Source: Flavobacteriales bacterium (lineage in GTDB: Bacteria > Bacteroidota > Bacteroidia > Flavobacteriales > Flavobacteriaceae). From it: a stretch of DNA of 64,000 nucleotides. This document shows, piece after piece, positions 52,152-60,892 of this stretch (its first letter is position 1; every line of letters begins with the position of its first letter). The DNA is taken from assembly GCA_018335925.1 (NCBI GenBank), contig JAGXRF010000082.1:1-64000 (forward strand), given 5' to 3'. The position numbers were made by a program, and so were the translations under genes. The notes under the pieces are model-generated. The model saw only the letters and a program-made list of their open reading frames with translations. It made no database searches and was not told where the DNA came from.

Positions 52152-53573
52152 ATGAAAAGGAAATTAGATCAACATTTTAAAAGTCAATTACAGGATTGGG
52201 AAGTTTCTCCCGATCCTGCAATATGGCAACAATTAGAAGCCAAACTAGCGAAAAATAAAAAACGAAGAGTAATTCCGCTTTGGTGGATTCCTACTGGTAT
52301 AGCTGCAGGCTTGCTGCTATTATGGACTTTTTTACCAACCAATGATGCAATTCCAACCACTCCGAACTCAAGTAGAGAAACTCCTTCAGAAACAATAGTA
52401 GTTGAATCAGAATCAGTGAATAAAGAGGTAGAAACAATTGAAATAGAAAAAGTTGAGGAGATTATGGTTTTGAAAAATCCATCTATTCAGCAAAAAATGC
52501 CTAAAAGTAGTGCCAAAAATGAAGCATTGGTTTCTTCTGAAAAAGAACAGAATAACAAATATTCAAATAAAAAATCTGATAAAAATGCAACCAAAAAAGA
52601 TGGTTTAATTGACCCTATTAATCCAATAGACATTTTGAATTCTACCCAAGAAAAGACATTGGTTCAAAATAATAACACCGAAAGTACCACCCAAAAAATG
52701 GTAGATAAAAACAACCCCTCTTTGTTCCAAAACAAAACCACTAATACTCCAAATAAAGGAATTAATACTGAAAATAGTGTGGCCCAAACCACACCAAATC
52801 CCGAGTTAGAACGATTGGAAGAATTGCTAAAAGAAAAAGAAGAAATTACCGAAACTAACTCCATGAAATCCAGGTGGCAACTGTCTTCCAATGTTGCCCC
52901 TGTTTTTATGAACTCTCTCAGTCAGGGTTCTCCAATTGACCAAGAATTTGCCCAAAACAGCAAAAGTTTTGAAACCTCTATGAGTTATGGATTTGGTGTA
53001 CAATATGCGGTAACGAATCGTTGGTCAGTAAGAACAGGTATTCAAAATGTACAAATGAGTTACAATACCAACGATGTGATGTTTTTTGCAAGCATGCGTG
53101 GTGTATATTATAAGAACATCAATTACACTATGAATATCGATCAACCAAGTATGGTGGTTATGTCTAAAGGCTCGGTAGTAGCTACAAGCATTGAAAATAT
53201 GTCTAGCATGCAAGCGGGAGTAATCAATCAGCAATTTGGATTTATTGAAATTCCGATGGAAATCAGCTACAAATTAGTAGACAAAAAAATTCAAGTGAGC
53301 TTGATTGGTGGTGTGAGCTCGTTGTTCTTAAATCAAAACCGCATCTTATTGAAAAGCATGGAAGGTGGAGTTACTGAATTAGGGACTGCCAACAACATAC
53401 AAGACATGCATTGGAGTACCAATATTGGTATTGGGATGCAATATTTATTTTCTCCACAATGGTCGTTTCAAATGGAGCCAATGTTTAAATACCAATGGAA
53501 TACCTTTCAGGAGAATACCAACTTCAGGCCTTATATCCTTGGATTACAAACAGGTTTGAGTTACCGTTTTTAG
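52152..53573 (+). CDS. Membrane-anchored protein with C-terminal beta-barrel-like domain (possible anti-sigma partner)
   Basis: A 473-residue protein in three parts. The N-terminal cytoplasmic stretch (WEVSPDPAIWQQLEAKL) precedes one transmembrane helix near residues 43-61. A low-complexity Asn/Lys/Glu/Thr-rich linker extends to about 240. The C-terminal region of alternating strands ends in an aromatic, GLQTGLSYRF. This layout recurs after ECF sigma genes in Bacteroidota; the N-terminal stretch may bind the sigma factor. How a single protein with an inner-membrane helix uses a barrel-like end is unclear. A terminator follows. Confidence 0.75.
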   Translation: MKRKLDQHFKSQLQDWEVSPDPAIWQQLEAKLAKNKKRRVIPLWWIPTGIAAGLLLLWTFLPTNDAIPTTPNSSRETPSETIVVESESVNKEVETIEIEKVEEIMVLKNPSIQQKMPKSSAKNEALVSSEKEQNNKYSNKKSDKNATKKDGLIDPINPIDILNSTQEKTLVQNNNTESTTQKMVDKNNPSLFQNKTTNTPNKGINTENSVAQTTPNPELERLEELLKEKEEITETNSMKSRWQLSSNVAPVFMNSLSQGSPIDQEFAQNSKSFETSMSYGFGVQYAVTNRWSVRTGIQNVQMSYNTNDVMFFASMRGVYYKNINYTMNIDQPSMVVMSKGSVVATSIENMSSMQAGVINQQFGFIEIPMEISYKLVDKKIQVSLIGGVSSLFLNQNRILLKSMEGGVTELGTANNIQDMHWSTNIGIGMQYLFSPQWSFQMEPMFKYQWNTFQENTNFRPYILGLQTGLSYRF

Positions 53574-53634
53574 TTAGGTTTTTAGTTTTAGTTAGGTTGG
53601 TGCTAATTTTTGCTTCGTCATCAGTTAACACCAG

Positions 53635-53663
53635 AATAGAGCACTCTGGCTAAGTGCTCTATT
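53635..53663. terminator. Terminator between the sigma operon and the acyltransferase gene
   Basis: An 11-bp stem, AATAGAGCACT/AGTGCTCTATT (53635-53645 and 53653-53663), with a 7-base loop and a T run, between convergent genes. Confidence 0.85.
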
Positions 53664-53673
53664 TTTTTTGTAT

Positions 53674-54405
53674 TTACTTCAAATGTTCATACATCAACTG
53701 CCAAGCTTGGTCTCTTAAACGTGATTTATCTTCTAAAGGCAAACCAATAGTGGCTATTTCAGGATGTACCACTGCCCTTAATTTACCCGGACTTCCGCTA
53801 AAAAAAGTATAGGAAAATCGTTTTTTATTATCTAGAAATGTAATTGGCACTATCGGTATTTGGTGTTCAATAGCCAAGCGAAATGCTCCATCTTTGAATT
53901 CATCCAGAACAATTTGTTCGTCATCCGGAACTTTTCCTTCCGGAAAAATACAAATACTCAATCCTTGGTTCAATCTTTTTTGGGCTCTGGCATATACTGC
54001 ATGTCTGCTTTTAGAGTTGCCTCTATCTACCAATATACAAGTTCGTTTATAAAAAAAGCCAAAAATTGGATACTTAGCCAATTCTTTCTTTCCAACAAAA
54101 ACAAACGGATTTTTTACCAACACCAGCATCAACATGATATCCATCATGGAGGTATGGTTGGCAATTAACATATAACTTTTGTGGTTGTCTAACTTTTGTA
54201 AAAAAGTGAAATCCGGATAAAAACCCATACCGTATAGAATGATTTTCCCCCACAACCGAGCAATTTTAAAAAAATACGGATACCAGCTTTCTTTTAAAAT
54301 ACTGAAGATTAAAAATGGGAAAAACACCAAAATAGGCACCAAAACCAATAAATAAAACCAAATTCTCCATAAAATCCATAACAGAAAAGCCATCCATCGT
54401 AGCAT
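53674..54405 (-). CDS. 1-acyl-sn-glycerol-3-phosphate acyltransferase
   Basis: A 243-residue PlsC-family enzyme with one or two N-terminal membrane helices, the HX4D box in ANHTSMMDIML, GKKELAKYPIFG, the acceptor block IFPEGKVPDDE and a C-terminal IPIVPITFLDN. It acylates lysophosphatidic acid in phospholipid synthesis. ATG 54405 (MLRWMAF) is used because the longer frame opens with TTG. It is distinct from the PlsC-type protein at 35581 and may differ in acyl preference. Confidence 0.92.
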   Translation of the reverse strand: MLRWMAFLLWILWRIWFYLLVLVPILVFFPFLIFSILKESWYPYFFKIARLWGKIILYGMGFYPDFTFLQKLDNHKSYMLIANHTSMMDIMLMLVLVKNPFVFVGKKELAKYPIFGFFYKRTCILVDRGNSKSRHAVYARAQKRLNQGLSICIFPEGKVPDDEQIVLDEFKDGAFRLAIEHQIPIVPITFLDNKKRFSYTFFSGSPGKLRAVVHPEIATIGLPLEDKSRLRDQAWQLMYEHLK

Positions 54406-54513
54406 AAGCAAATCAATAATTTTGGTAAATATAAACAAATATTTAGCTAAGATATTTCTTAAAAATTATACATAAACCAAGTACCCTACAAGAATAAATC
54501 GAAAAGTTTCATT

Positions 54514-54521
54514 TATTTTTG
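54514..54521 (+). promoter_or_regulatory. Candidate trpS promoter (-7 box)
   Basis: TATTTTTG, an exact TAnnTTTG match, ends 21 bases before the trpS ATG. Confidence 0.5.
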
Positions 54522-54541
54522 TAGCCTTTAATACAAGCATT

Positions 54542-55510
54542 ATGGCCAGAATTTTAACCGGAATTCAAAGTACAGGTACTCCACATTTAGGAAACATCCT
54601 AGGAGCAATTCAACCTGCTATTCAGTTAGCAAACGAACCTAACAATACCTCGTTTTTATTTATTGCCGATTTGCATTCCATCACTCAAATTAAAGATGCT
54701 GCTTTTTTAAAGCAAAGTACCTATAGCGTAGCAGCAACTTGGTTGGCTTGTGGATTAGACACCAATAGAGTAATATTTTATCGTCAGTCTGATGTGCCAG
54801 AAACAGCAGAGCTAAGTTGGTACTTAAGCTGTTTTTTTCCGTACCAACGATTAACCTTGGCACATAGTTTTAAAGACAAAGCTGACCGTTTAGAAGATGT
54901 GAATGCCGGACTTTTTACTTATCCGATGTTAATGGCTGCTGATATCTTATTATATGATGCAGAAATTGTACCGGTAGGAAAAGACCAACTACAACATTTA
55001 GAAATAACAAGAGACGTTGCTTCACGTTTTAACCACCAAATGGGAGAGACTTTTGTTCTGCCAGATGCCAAGGTACAAGAGGAAACCATGTATATCCCAG
55101 GAACAGATGGGAATAAAATGAGTAAATCCAGAAACAACATCATCAATTTGTTTTTAGAAGAAAAAGCATTGAAAAAACAAGTGATGAGTATTGAAACCGA
55201 TAGTACACCATTAGAAGAACCAAAAGACCCAGAAACTTGTAAAGTATTCGCTTTGTACCAAATTTTAGCTAACAAAGAGCAAGTTGCTGAAATGAGAAAA
55301 AATTATTTGGCTGGAAATTATGGTTATGGTCATGCCAAAACTGCATTATTTCAGTTGATTTTAGAAAAGTTTAGTGCCGAAAGAGAGCGTTACTTTCATT
55401 ACATGAATCATTTAGAAGAAGTAGAAGCTGCGTTACAAGAAGGTGCTGAAAAAGCTAGAGTAATTGCCAAAGGGGTATTACAAAGGGTTCGAGAAAAATT
55501 AGGATATTAA
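54542..55510 (+). CDS. trpS: Tryptophanyl-tRNA synthetase
   Basis: Charges tRNA-Trp. The 322-residue class I enzyme has the HIGH-type motif GTPHLGNILGA and the KMSKS motif in GTDGNKMSKSRNN. VPVGKDQLQHLEITRD carries the conserved active-site residues. It is monocistronic, overlapping the convergent ZIP gene stop by 4 bases. TrpS is the known HipT target in E. coli, so a link with the hip module at 4570 is possible but untested. Confidence 0.97.
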   Translation: MARILTGIQSTGTPHLGNILGAIQPAIQLANEPNNTSFLFIADLHSITQIKDAAFLKQSTYSVAATWLACGLDTNRVIFYRQSDVPETAELSWYLSCFFPYQRLTLAHSFKDKADRLEDVNAGLFTYPMLMAADILLYDAEIVPVGKDQLQHLEITRDVASRFNHQMGETFVLPDAKVQEETMYIPGTDGNKMSKSRNNIINLFLEEKALKKQVMSIETDSTPLEEPKDPETCKVFALYQILANKEQVAEMRKNYLAGNYGYGHAKTALFQLILEKFSAERERYFHYMNHLEEVEAALQEGAEKARVIAKGVLQRVREKLGY

Positions 55511-56325
55511 CCCAAACCAACGTCTAACAGCATCATTACCACAAAACCAAAAATAAATCCGAGTGTAGCAATATCAGTATGATTGGCTTGTTGGGTTTCC
55601 GGAACTACTTCTTCAATTACTACAAATATCATTGCACCTGCAGCAAATGCCAAAGCATAGGGTAAAAGAGGAGTAAAAAAACTCACTGCCAATGCTCCAA
55701 TTACACCAGCTACTGGCTCTACCAAAGCAGAACTTTGTCCTAATAAAAAACTTTTTTTTCTGCTCATTCCCATTCTGCGTAAAGGCATGGCTACAGCAAT
55801 ACCTTCCGGAAAGTTTTGAATGGCAATGGCCAGTGTTAATGCCACAGCACCAGTGATTGTTGCCTCCGGAATTCCAGCTGCTGCACCCCCAAACATCACT
55901 CCAACAGCCAAACCTTCCGGAATGTTGTGCAAGGTAATGGCCAACACCAATAACGTAGTTTTTTGAAATGGCGATTTTACACCTTCTGTTGATTTTAAAT
56001 TGATGTGTAAATGGGGTAAAATTTTATCTAAACCAAACAAAAACAAAGCTCCTAAAACAAAACCAATACTTGCAGGGATGGCTTTTTGCAAACCTTCTCC
56101 TTCACTCATAGCAATTGCTGGTGCCAACAATCCCCAAAAACTAGCTGCTATCATCACACCTCCAGTAAATCCCAACATGCCATCGAGTAACATTCTATTC
56201 AAACTTTTGAATAAAAAAACCACAGATGCTCCTAATGCAGTCATCCCCCAAGTAAACAACGTTGCATACAAAGCTGCCAATACCGGAGATATTTCTTTAA
56301 AGTATTCGATCAAATCTGTTAGCAT
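55507..56325 (-). CDS. ZIP-family metal transporter
   Basis: A 272-residue inner-membrane protein with eight hydrophobic segments. The ZIP metal-site helices are LAITLHNIPEGLAVG and AIAIQNFPEGIAVA, and the DKILPHLHIN loop lies between helices 3 and 4. It is of the GufA/ZupT type that imports zinc and sometimes iron or manganese. It is divergent from a TonB-dependent receptor gene with a shared dyad between them, suggesting joint zinc-responsive control. Confidence 0.92.
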   Translation of the reverse strand: MLTDLIEYFKEISPVLAALYATLFTWGMTALGASVVFLFKSLNRMLLDGMLGFTGGVMIAASFWGLLAPAIAMSEGEGLQKAIPASIGFVLGALFLFGLDKILPHLHINLKSTEGVKSPFQKTTLLVLAITLHNIPEGLAVGVMFGGAAAGIPEATITGAVALTLAIAIQNFPEGIAVAMPLRRMGMSRKKSFLLGQSSALVEPVAGVIGALAVSFFTPLLPYALAFAAGAMIFVVIEEVVPETQQANHTDIATLGFIFGFVVMMLLDVGLG

Positions 56326-56349
56326 ATACTGTTAAAAAAACCGAAAAGA

Positions 56350-56382
56350 GTTACATAAGTGTAACACACCTATCTATTTTTG
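56350..56382 (+). promoter_or_regulatory. Shared dyad and promoter between the ZIP and TonB-receptor genes
   Basis: GTTACA-TAAG-TGTAAC (56350-56365) is a perfect 6-4-6 inverted repeat, 25 bases from the ZIP ATG. TATTTTTG (56375-56382), an exact TAnnTTTG, faces the receptor gene; the dyad sits over its -33 region. A Fur/Zur-family repressor site is a reasonable guess. Confidence 0.6.
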
Positions 56383-56454
56383 CACAAATTTAACGCGAAA
56401 CGATTAATTTCTGGCACGATATTCTCGGAAAATATTCGATAAATTTTTTACTCT

Positions 56455-58752
56455 ATGAACAAAATTACGATAGTGTTTTTATGCTTTTTTAGTCTGATTT
56501 CTGCCCAAGAAAAGGGTACTGTAGTTGGACACGTTTTATCCAATAAAATGACAGTTCCGTATGCCAATGTGTTGGTTAAAAACACCAAAATTGGAACAAG
56601 TTCTGACGAAAATGGAAACTTTTCATTAAACCTTCCTGAAGGAAAACAAACCATTGTAGTGCAAGCTGTAGGGTATAAAACCCAAGAAAAAACAGTAAGT
56701 GTAGTAGTTGGCAAAAATGTGCATGTAGATTTTAATTTAGAAGAAAGTGTATTTGGATTAAACCAAGTAGTAGTAACTGCATCTCGAAATGGCCAAAAAC
56801 GTACAGAAGCACCTATGATTGTTAGTGTTACTAATGCAGAAGTATTACAAAAAGCTCAGGCCATTAGCTTGTCAGAAGGGTTGAGTTTTCAGCCAGGACT
56901 TCGTTTAGAAAACAACTGCCAAAACTGTGGTTTTACACAAGTAAGAATGAATGGTTTAGATGGGGCTTATTCTCAAATTTTAATGGATAGCCGTCCGGTT
57001 TTTTCGGCACTCAACGGGGTGTATGGTTTAGATCAAATTCCGGCAAATATGATTGAAAGAATCGAAGTAGTTCGAGGTGGTGGCTCTTCTTTATACGGAG
57101 CCAATGCTATTGCTGGTACCATCAATATTATTAGTAAAGATCCGGTAACCAATAGCTTTGAAATCAATTCTAACTACGGATTAATCAACGGCAAAGTTCC
57201 GGATAGAGCTTTGAGCATGAATGCTACTGTAGTAAATGAAGACCAAGACCTTGGAATTCAATTATACGCTTTAAGCAGAAGCCGAGGTGCTTTTGATGCC
57301 AATAACGATGGTTTTACAGAATTAACCAAAATTCAAAACCAAACTTTCGGCTTCAAAACTTTTTACAAACCACAAGAAAGAACCAAAATTACTTTAGATT
57401 TTTTTAATTCAAACGAATTGCGAAGAGGTGGAGAAGACCGGTTTGATTTACAACCTTTTGAAGCTTTAACCACCGAGCAAATCAGAAGTAAAATTTTGGG
57501 TGGAGGCTTAACGTTAGAAACTATTTCTGCCAACGAAAAAAACAGATATAGCATTTATGCCAACGTGCAAAACTCTAAAAATGATAATTTTTATGGTGGT
57601 AGAGTGGATGATGAATTCGGTAATATTGATCTAGAGGAAAGTATCAAAGGATTTGGAAATACCAAAGTAAACACCTTTGTAACCGGAGGTCAGTACAATT
57701 TAAAACAAGAATCCTTTTTAGGAGGAAGCGGAGCCTTGGTTACTGGTTTTGAATACAAAACAGAGAAAATGGTTGATGAAAAACCAGGTTTTGATGCTTT
57801 TGTAAACCAAACATTAAACATTTTCGGGTTTTATGCACAGCAAGAATGGAGGGTAGTTCCGAAATTTAAAATCATGGCAGGATTTAGAGCAGATGCTCAT
57901 AATGCCACCAAAGAAGACATTATCATCAATCCTCGATTAAATTTGTTATACGATATTAAAAGCAATTTGCAATGGAGAACCAGCTATGCCAAAGGTTTTA
58001 GAGCTCCTCAAGTTTTTTCTGAAGACATTCATGCTCGAATTGCAGCCGGTGAAGTGGCTTTGGTAGTACTAGCAGATGGATTGGTTTCAGAAACATCGCA
58101 CAGCTTTTTAACATCATTAGATTGGAATAAAGTAGGAGAAAATAGCGAAGCTGGATTTACTTTTGAGTTATTTTACACCCGTTTGCAAAATCCGTTTATT
58201 TTAGAACAATTAACCGAAACTTTTTGGGAAAAACGAAATGGTGCAGGTGCTAATGTGTATGGAATTAATTTAGAAGGTAAATATGCTCCAGGACAACAAT
58301 GGCAGTTTCAGGGTGCCGTTACCATCCAACAAGCTATGTATGACGAAGCCGTTCAATGGAGTGAAAACTTTACCAATCAAAATAGAAACTTTTTTAGAGC
58401 TCCTAATTTTTACGGAAACATCTTAGCTACCTATGCTCCGGTAAAACAATTTCAAAACAACTTATCGTTGGTATATACCGGAAGCATGTACACCCCACAC
58501 TATGCCGGATTTATTGATGAAGATACCTTAAAAAGAACCCAAGATTTTATGGAAGTAAACTGGAAGTCTTCCTATACTTTTTCTCTAAAAAATCAGGTAC
58601 AACTGCAAGTAAATGCTGGTGTGCAAAACATCTTTAACAGTTTTCAACGCGATTTTGATTTTGGTGTAAACAGAGATGCCAGCTATATTTATGGCCCTAG
58701 CAGACCAAGAACTATTTTTGTTGGTTTAAAAATCGGTTCGGATTTGTTGTAA
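56455..58752 (+). CDS. TonB-dependent outer-membrane receptor
   Basis: A 765-residue receptor: signal peptide ending near FFSLISAQ, a carboxypeptidase-regulatory-like domain (residues about 20-100), a plug domain (VVVTASRNGQKRTEAP, then RIEVVRGGGSSLYGANAIAG) and a 22-strand barrel ending in SRPRTIFVGLKIG. The plug has LENNCQNCGFTQVRMN, a Cys-x2-Cys pair, in a loop facing the extracellular side. Its divergent ZIP neighbour and the shared dyad suggest metal uptake, most likely zinc; a siderophore-like or heme ligand cannot be excluded. Confidence 0.92.
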   Translation: MNKITIVFLCFFSLISAQEKGTVVGHVLSNKMTVPYANVLVKNTKIGTSSDENGNFSLNLPEGKQTIVVQAVGYKTQEKTVSVVVGKNVHVDFNLEESVFGLNQVVVTASRNGQKRTEAPMIVSVTNAEVLQKAQAISLSEGLSFQPGLRLENNCQNCGFTQVRMNGLDGAYSQILMDSRPVFSALNGVYGLDQIPANMIERIEVVRGGGSSLYGANAIAGTINIISKDPVTNSFEINSNYGLINGKVPDRALSMNATVVNEDQDLGIQLYALSRSRGAFDANNDGFTELTKIQNQTFGFKTFYKPQERTKITLDFFNSNELRRGGEDRFDLQPFEALTTEQIRSKILGGGLTLETISANEKNRYSIYANVQNSKNDNFYGGRVDDEFGNIDLEESIKGFGNTKVNTFVTGGQYNLKQESFLGGSGALVTGFEYKTEKMVDEKPGFDAFVNQTLNIFGFYAQQEWRVVPKFKIMAGFRADAHNATKEDIIINPRLNLLYDIKSNLQWRTSYAKGFRAPQVFSEDIHARIAAGEVALVVLADGLVSETSHSFLTSLDWNKVGENSEAGFTFELFYTRLQNPFILEQLTETFWEKRNGAGANVYGINLEGKYAPGQQWQFQGAVTIQQAMYDEAVQWSENFTNQNRNFFRAPNFYGNILATYAPVKQFQNNLSLVYTGSMYTPHYAGFIDEDTLKRTQDFMEVNWKSSYTFSLKNQVQLQVNAGVQNIFNSFQRDFDFGVNRDASYIYGPSRPRTIFVGLKIGSDLL

Positions 58753-58756
58753 AAAA

Positions 58757-58833
58757 ATTAAGGTGTCCGAAAACTTATTTATAAGCTTCATTTGTTTTAG
58801 CTTACATAATTACTTGTTTTTCGGGCACCTTTA
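58757..58833. terminator. Long imperfect hairpin between the TonB receptor and SQR-like genes
   Basis: AAGGTGTCCGAAAA (58760-58773) pairs with TTTTCGGGCACCTT (about 58818-58831) with one G-U pair. An inner 6-bp stem TAAGCT/AGCTTA (58782-58787, 58799-58804) lies within. On the minus strand the structure is followed by seven T residues, a good terminator for the SQR-like gene; it may also stop plus-strand transcripts. Confidence 0.65.
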
Positions 58834-58859
58834 AAAATCAACTCATGAAACAACTTATT

Positions 58860-60065
58860 TTATGGAAGATAAGAATATCCGTTTCGGGTTTTCCATAAAA
58901 AATATTTTTCAAACAATACTTTATTAAAGTCGCACAAAACATTTGGAATCATAATTGCGAAAGTTCTTGGTTTAAACAAGCTGCTAGATAATAATAATAC
59001 TTCTTTTTTTCCGGCATCCATAATACATAAACCAGGAATTCGACCCCAAGCTTTTTTCACTAATTTTTGCTCTCCTTTTTCAACTCTTAAAATATTTTCA
59101 GCTACAATTTTTCCGGTTTCATCAGAAGGATATCCTGTTTTTGGGGATCCGTAAGGTACTTTTCCAGGAGTAAACGGCAATTTAACATCTACTGCTATAC
59201 CTGCTGCCCAGATATTCGGAAAATCAGGATGACGATAATCCTCTCCTACAGGCAAATATCCGGTTGGTGTGGTAGGCAATTCAGGTGAATTGGTAAGTAA
59301 TTCCACTCCAACAAACGGAGGCATCAACATGGTAAAATTACTTTGTAAAACTTCTCCGTTGGTCAAGTAAACTTCGTTTTCTGTCACTTTTTCTACCCCA
59401 ACTTGTGTGTGGTAATGGATGTGAAACATTTTCATGAATGCTTTTAACATCGTTTCTCCCATGGGCATGCCATCAATTCCGAAATGACCAAGGTAATCTT
59501 CTGGAGTAATCCAATGTAAGTCTACTTTTTTTCGAATATTTTGGCTACGAAGCCATTCTTCTACATTAAATAAAAACTCATAAGCAGCACCCATACATCC
59601 TGCACTTTGGGTAGCTCCAATTACAATTGGCCCTGGATTCTTTTTAAACTCTTCTAAAGCTTTTCTTGTTTTCATGGCACCATCAGGAGTGCCAATATAA
59701 TAAGCATGCTCTGCTACCCCAGGAGCTACATCGTACTTCACTTTTGGTCCGGTAGCAATTACCAAATGATCATACGCAATTGGCTCTCCTTTTTTTAAAT
59801 AAACTTGTTGCTGGTTGGGATCTATTTTAATGGCTTCGTCATGAATAAATTCAATGCCTTTTTTATGCAATAATTCGTCTTTTCTAAATGAAATATCTTT
59901 GATTTCTCTTCTGCCAAATGGCACCCAAATTAAAGAAGGAATAAATAAGAACAAAGGAGATTTATCCACCATTACTACTCGGTGCTGATTTTTGCCTTTT
60001 CTTTTTAATTCTAAAGCTGCGGTGATTCCTGCAAAGTTGCCACCAATTACTACGGTTGTTTTCAT
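58860..60065 (-). CDS. Sulfide:quinone oxidoreductase-like flavoprotein
   Basis: A 401-residue FAD-dependent pyridine-nucleotide-disulfide family protein. The FAD motif is VVIGGNFAGITAALEL, a second dinucleotide region is DHLVIATGP, and WAAGIAVDVKLPF is the C-terminal FAD contact. Two Cys sit where SQR proteins have theirs: TQSAGCMGAAYEF (about residue 157) and GLCIMDAG (about 345). It likely oxidises sulfide or a thiol and passes electrons to quinone at the membrane. A non-SQR NADH dehydrogenase-like role is the alternative. A perfect TGTGA-N6-TCACA site lies 76 bases upstream. Confidence 0.8.
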   Translation of the reverse strand: MKTTVVIGGNFAGITAALELKRKGKNQHRVVMVDKSPLFLFIPSLIWVPFGRREIKDISFRKDELLHKKGIEFIHDEAIKIDPNQQQVYLKKGEPIAYDHLVIATGPKVKYDVAPGVAEHAYYIGTPDGAMKTRKALEEFKKNPGPIVIGATQSAGCMGAAYEFLFNVEEWLRSQNIRKKVDLHWITPEDYLGHFGIDGMPMGETMLKAFMKMFHIHYHTQVGVEKVTENEVYLTNGEVLQSNFTMLMPPFVGVELLTNSPELPTTPTGYLPVGEDYRHPDFPNIWAAGIAVDVKLPFTPGKVPYGSPKTGYPSDETGKIVAENILRVEKGEQKLVKKAWGRIPGLCIMDAGKKEVLLLSSSLFKPRTFAIMIPNVLCDFNKVLFEKYFLWKTRNGYSYLP

Positions 60066-60140
60066 AAGAATTATTTTATACTTGCTGAAACAAGAGGTTG
60101 ATTTTCAAGTATAAAATTACAAACTATGAAACAGTTGTTT

Positions 60141-60156
60141 TGTGACTTATGTCACA
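60141..60156 (-). promoter_or_regulatory. Crp/Fnr-type site upstream of the SQR-like gene
   Basis: TGTGAC-TTAT-GTCACA is a perfect 6-4-6 dyad, identical to the Crp/Fnr-family consensus TGTGA-N6-TCACA, centred 83 bases before the SQR-like ATG. It shares the TGAC-N4-GTCA core with the site at 42162-42175. Confidence 0.6.
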
Positions 60157-60169
60157 CAAGAAGAAAAAA

Positions 60170-60847
60170 CTACAAATACTTTAAAATTTCATTTTTCATG
60201 GCATCGTACTCGCCTTGTAAAATGAGACCATTGTCCAACAATTTTTTATAGTTCTGTAATTTTGCAAACAACTCGTCTTTACTCAAACTTTGTAGTGGAG
60301 CTTCGTTGTTTAAAAAACCATTTTCCGTTGCAACCGGGTTGATTTCTTCCACCTCTGGTGTTATGATTTCTGCTTCCAAAAAAGTTGATACCACTAAAGG
60401 CTCTTCTGAAGTAATTTCTATCGAAGGTGGAATATGAGTTGCTTCCGGAGTATTTTTTGATGTCTCTAGCTGCTCTTTGGTAAAAGTATATAATTTCCTT
60501 GCCTGGTTTTTAGGCAAGTAATCCATGGTTTGGGTCAAGTCAGTCTGGGTGGTAAAGGTAAACTCTGCTCCTAAAATTCCTTCTTTCATAAAACATGCTT
60601 TTACATCTTTCCAATCAAAGTCAACAAACTCCATTGACAGGCCTAAATTTTTAGGCTTACAAACCAACAACCTTTTGTTGGTTGCTACTATGGCATCGGG
60701 CAATAAATTTACCGCAGGTTTTTTTTGCACTGCAATGTATCCTACTTCCTCGTTGCTCATCATCAGATTTTGCAATTTCGAAGTAATTTTTTCAATAGCC
60801 TTTGGGTCTTGGTCTTCGTTTAAAATTTTCTTTAAGGAATCTAACAT
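60170..60847 (-). CDS. PH-domain protein with C-terminal SHOCT-like motif
   Basis: A 225-residue soluble protein. The N-terminal half fits a bacterial PH domain (DAIVATNKRLLVCKPK, then FDWKDVKACFMKEGILG). A Glu/Pro-rich linker spans about residues 130-185, and the C-terminal SHOCT-like helices are ELFAKLQNYKKLLDNGLI and YDAMKNEIL. SHOCT motifs occur at the ends of many unrelated proteins and may mediate oligomer formation. Function is unknown. A minus-strand -7 box (60862-60869) precedes it. Confidence 0.82.
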   Translation of the reverse strand: MLDSLKKILNEDQDPKAIEKITSKLQNLMMSNEEVGYIAVQKKPAVNLLPDAIVATNKRLLVCKPKNLGLSMEFVDFDWKDVKACFMKEGILGAEFTFTTQTDLTQTMDYLPKNQARKLYTFTKEQLETSKNTPEATHIPPSIEITSEEPLVVSTFLEAEIITPEVEEINPVATENGFLNNEAPLQSLSKDELFAKLQNYKKLLDNGLILQGEYDAMKNEILKYL

Positions 60848-60861
60848 GACGAATTTTTTTT

Positions 60862-60869
60862 CAAAAATA
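60862..60869 (-). promoter_or_regulatory. Candidate promoter (-7 box) of the PH-domain gene
   Basis: The minus strand reads TATTTTTG, matching TAnnTTTG, 15-22 bases before the ATG at 60847. Confidence 0.4.
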
Positions 60870-60892
60870 CTATTTTTGATGGTTGGTTATAT

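Noticed and set aside
53571..53600. TTAGTTAGGTT direct repeat after the beta-barrel gene
   Set aside because: Two 11-base AT-rich copies next to a stop codon; too short and simple to call an element or attachment site.
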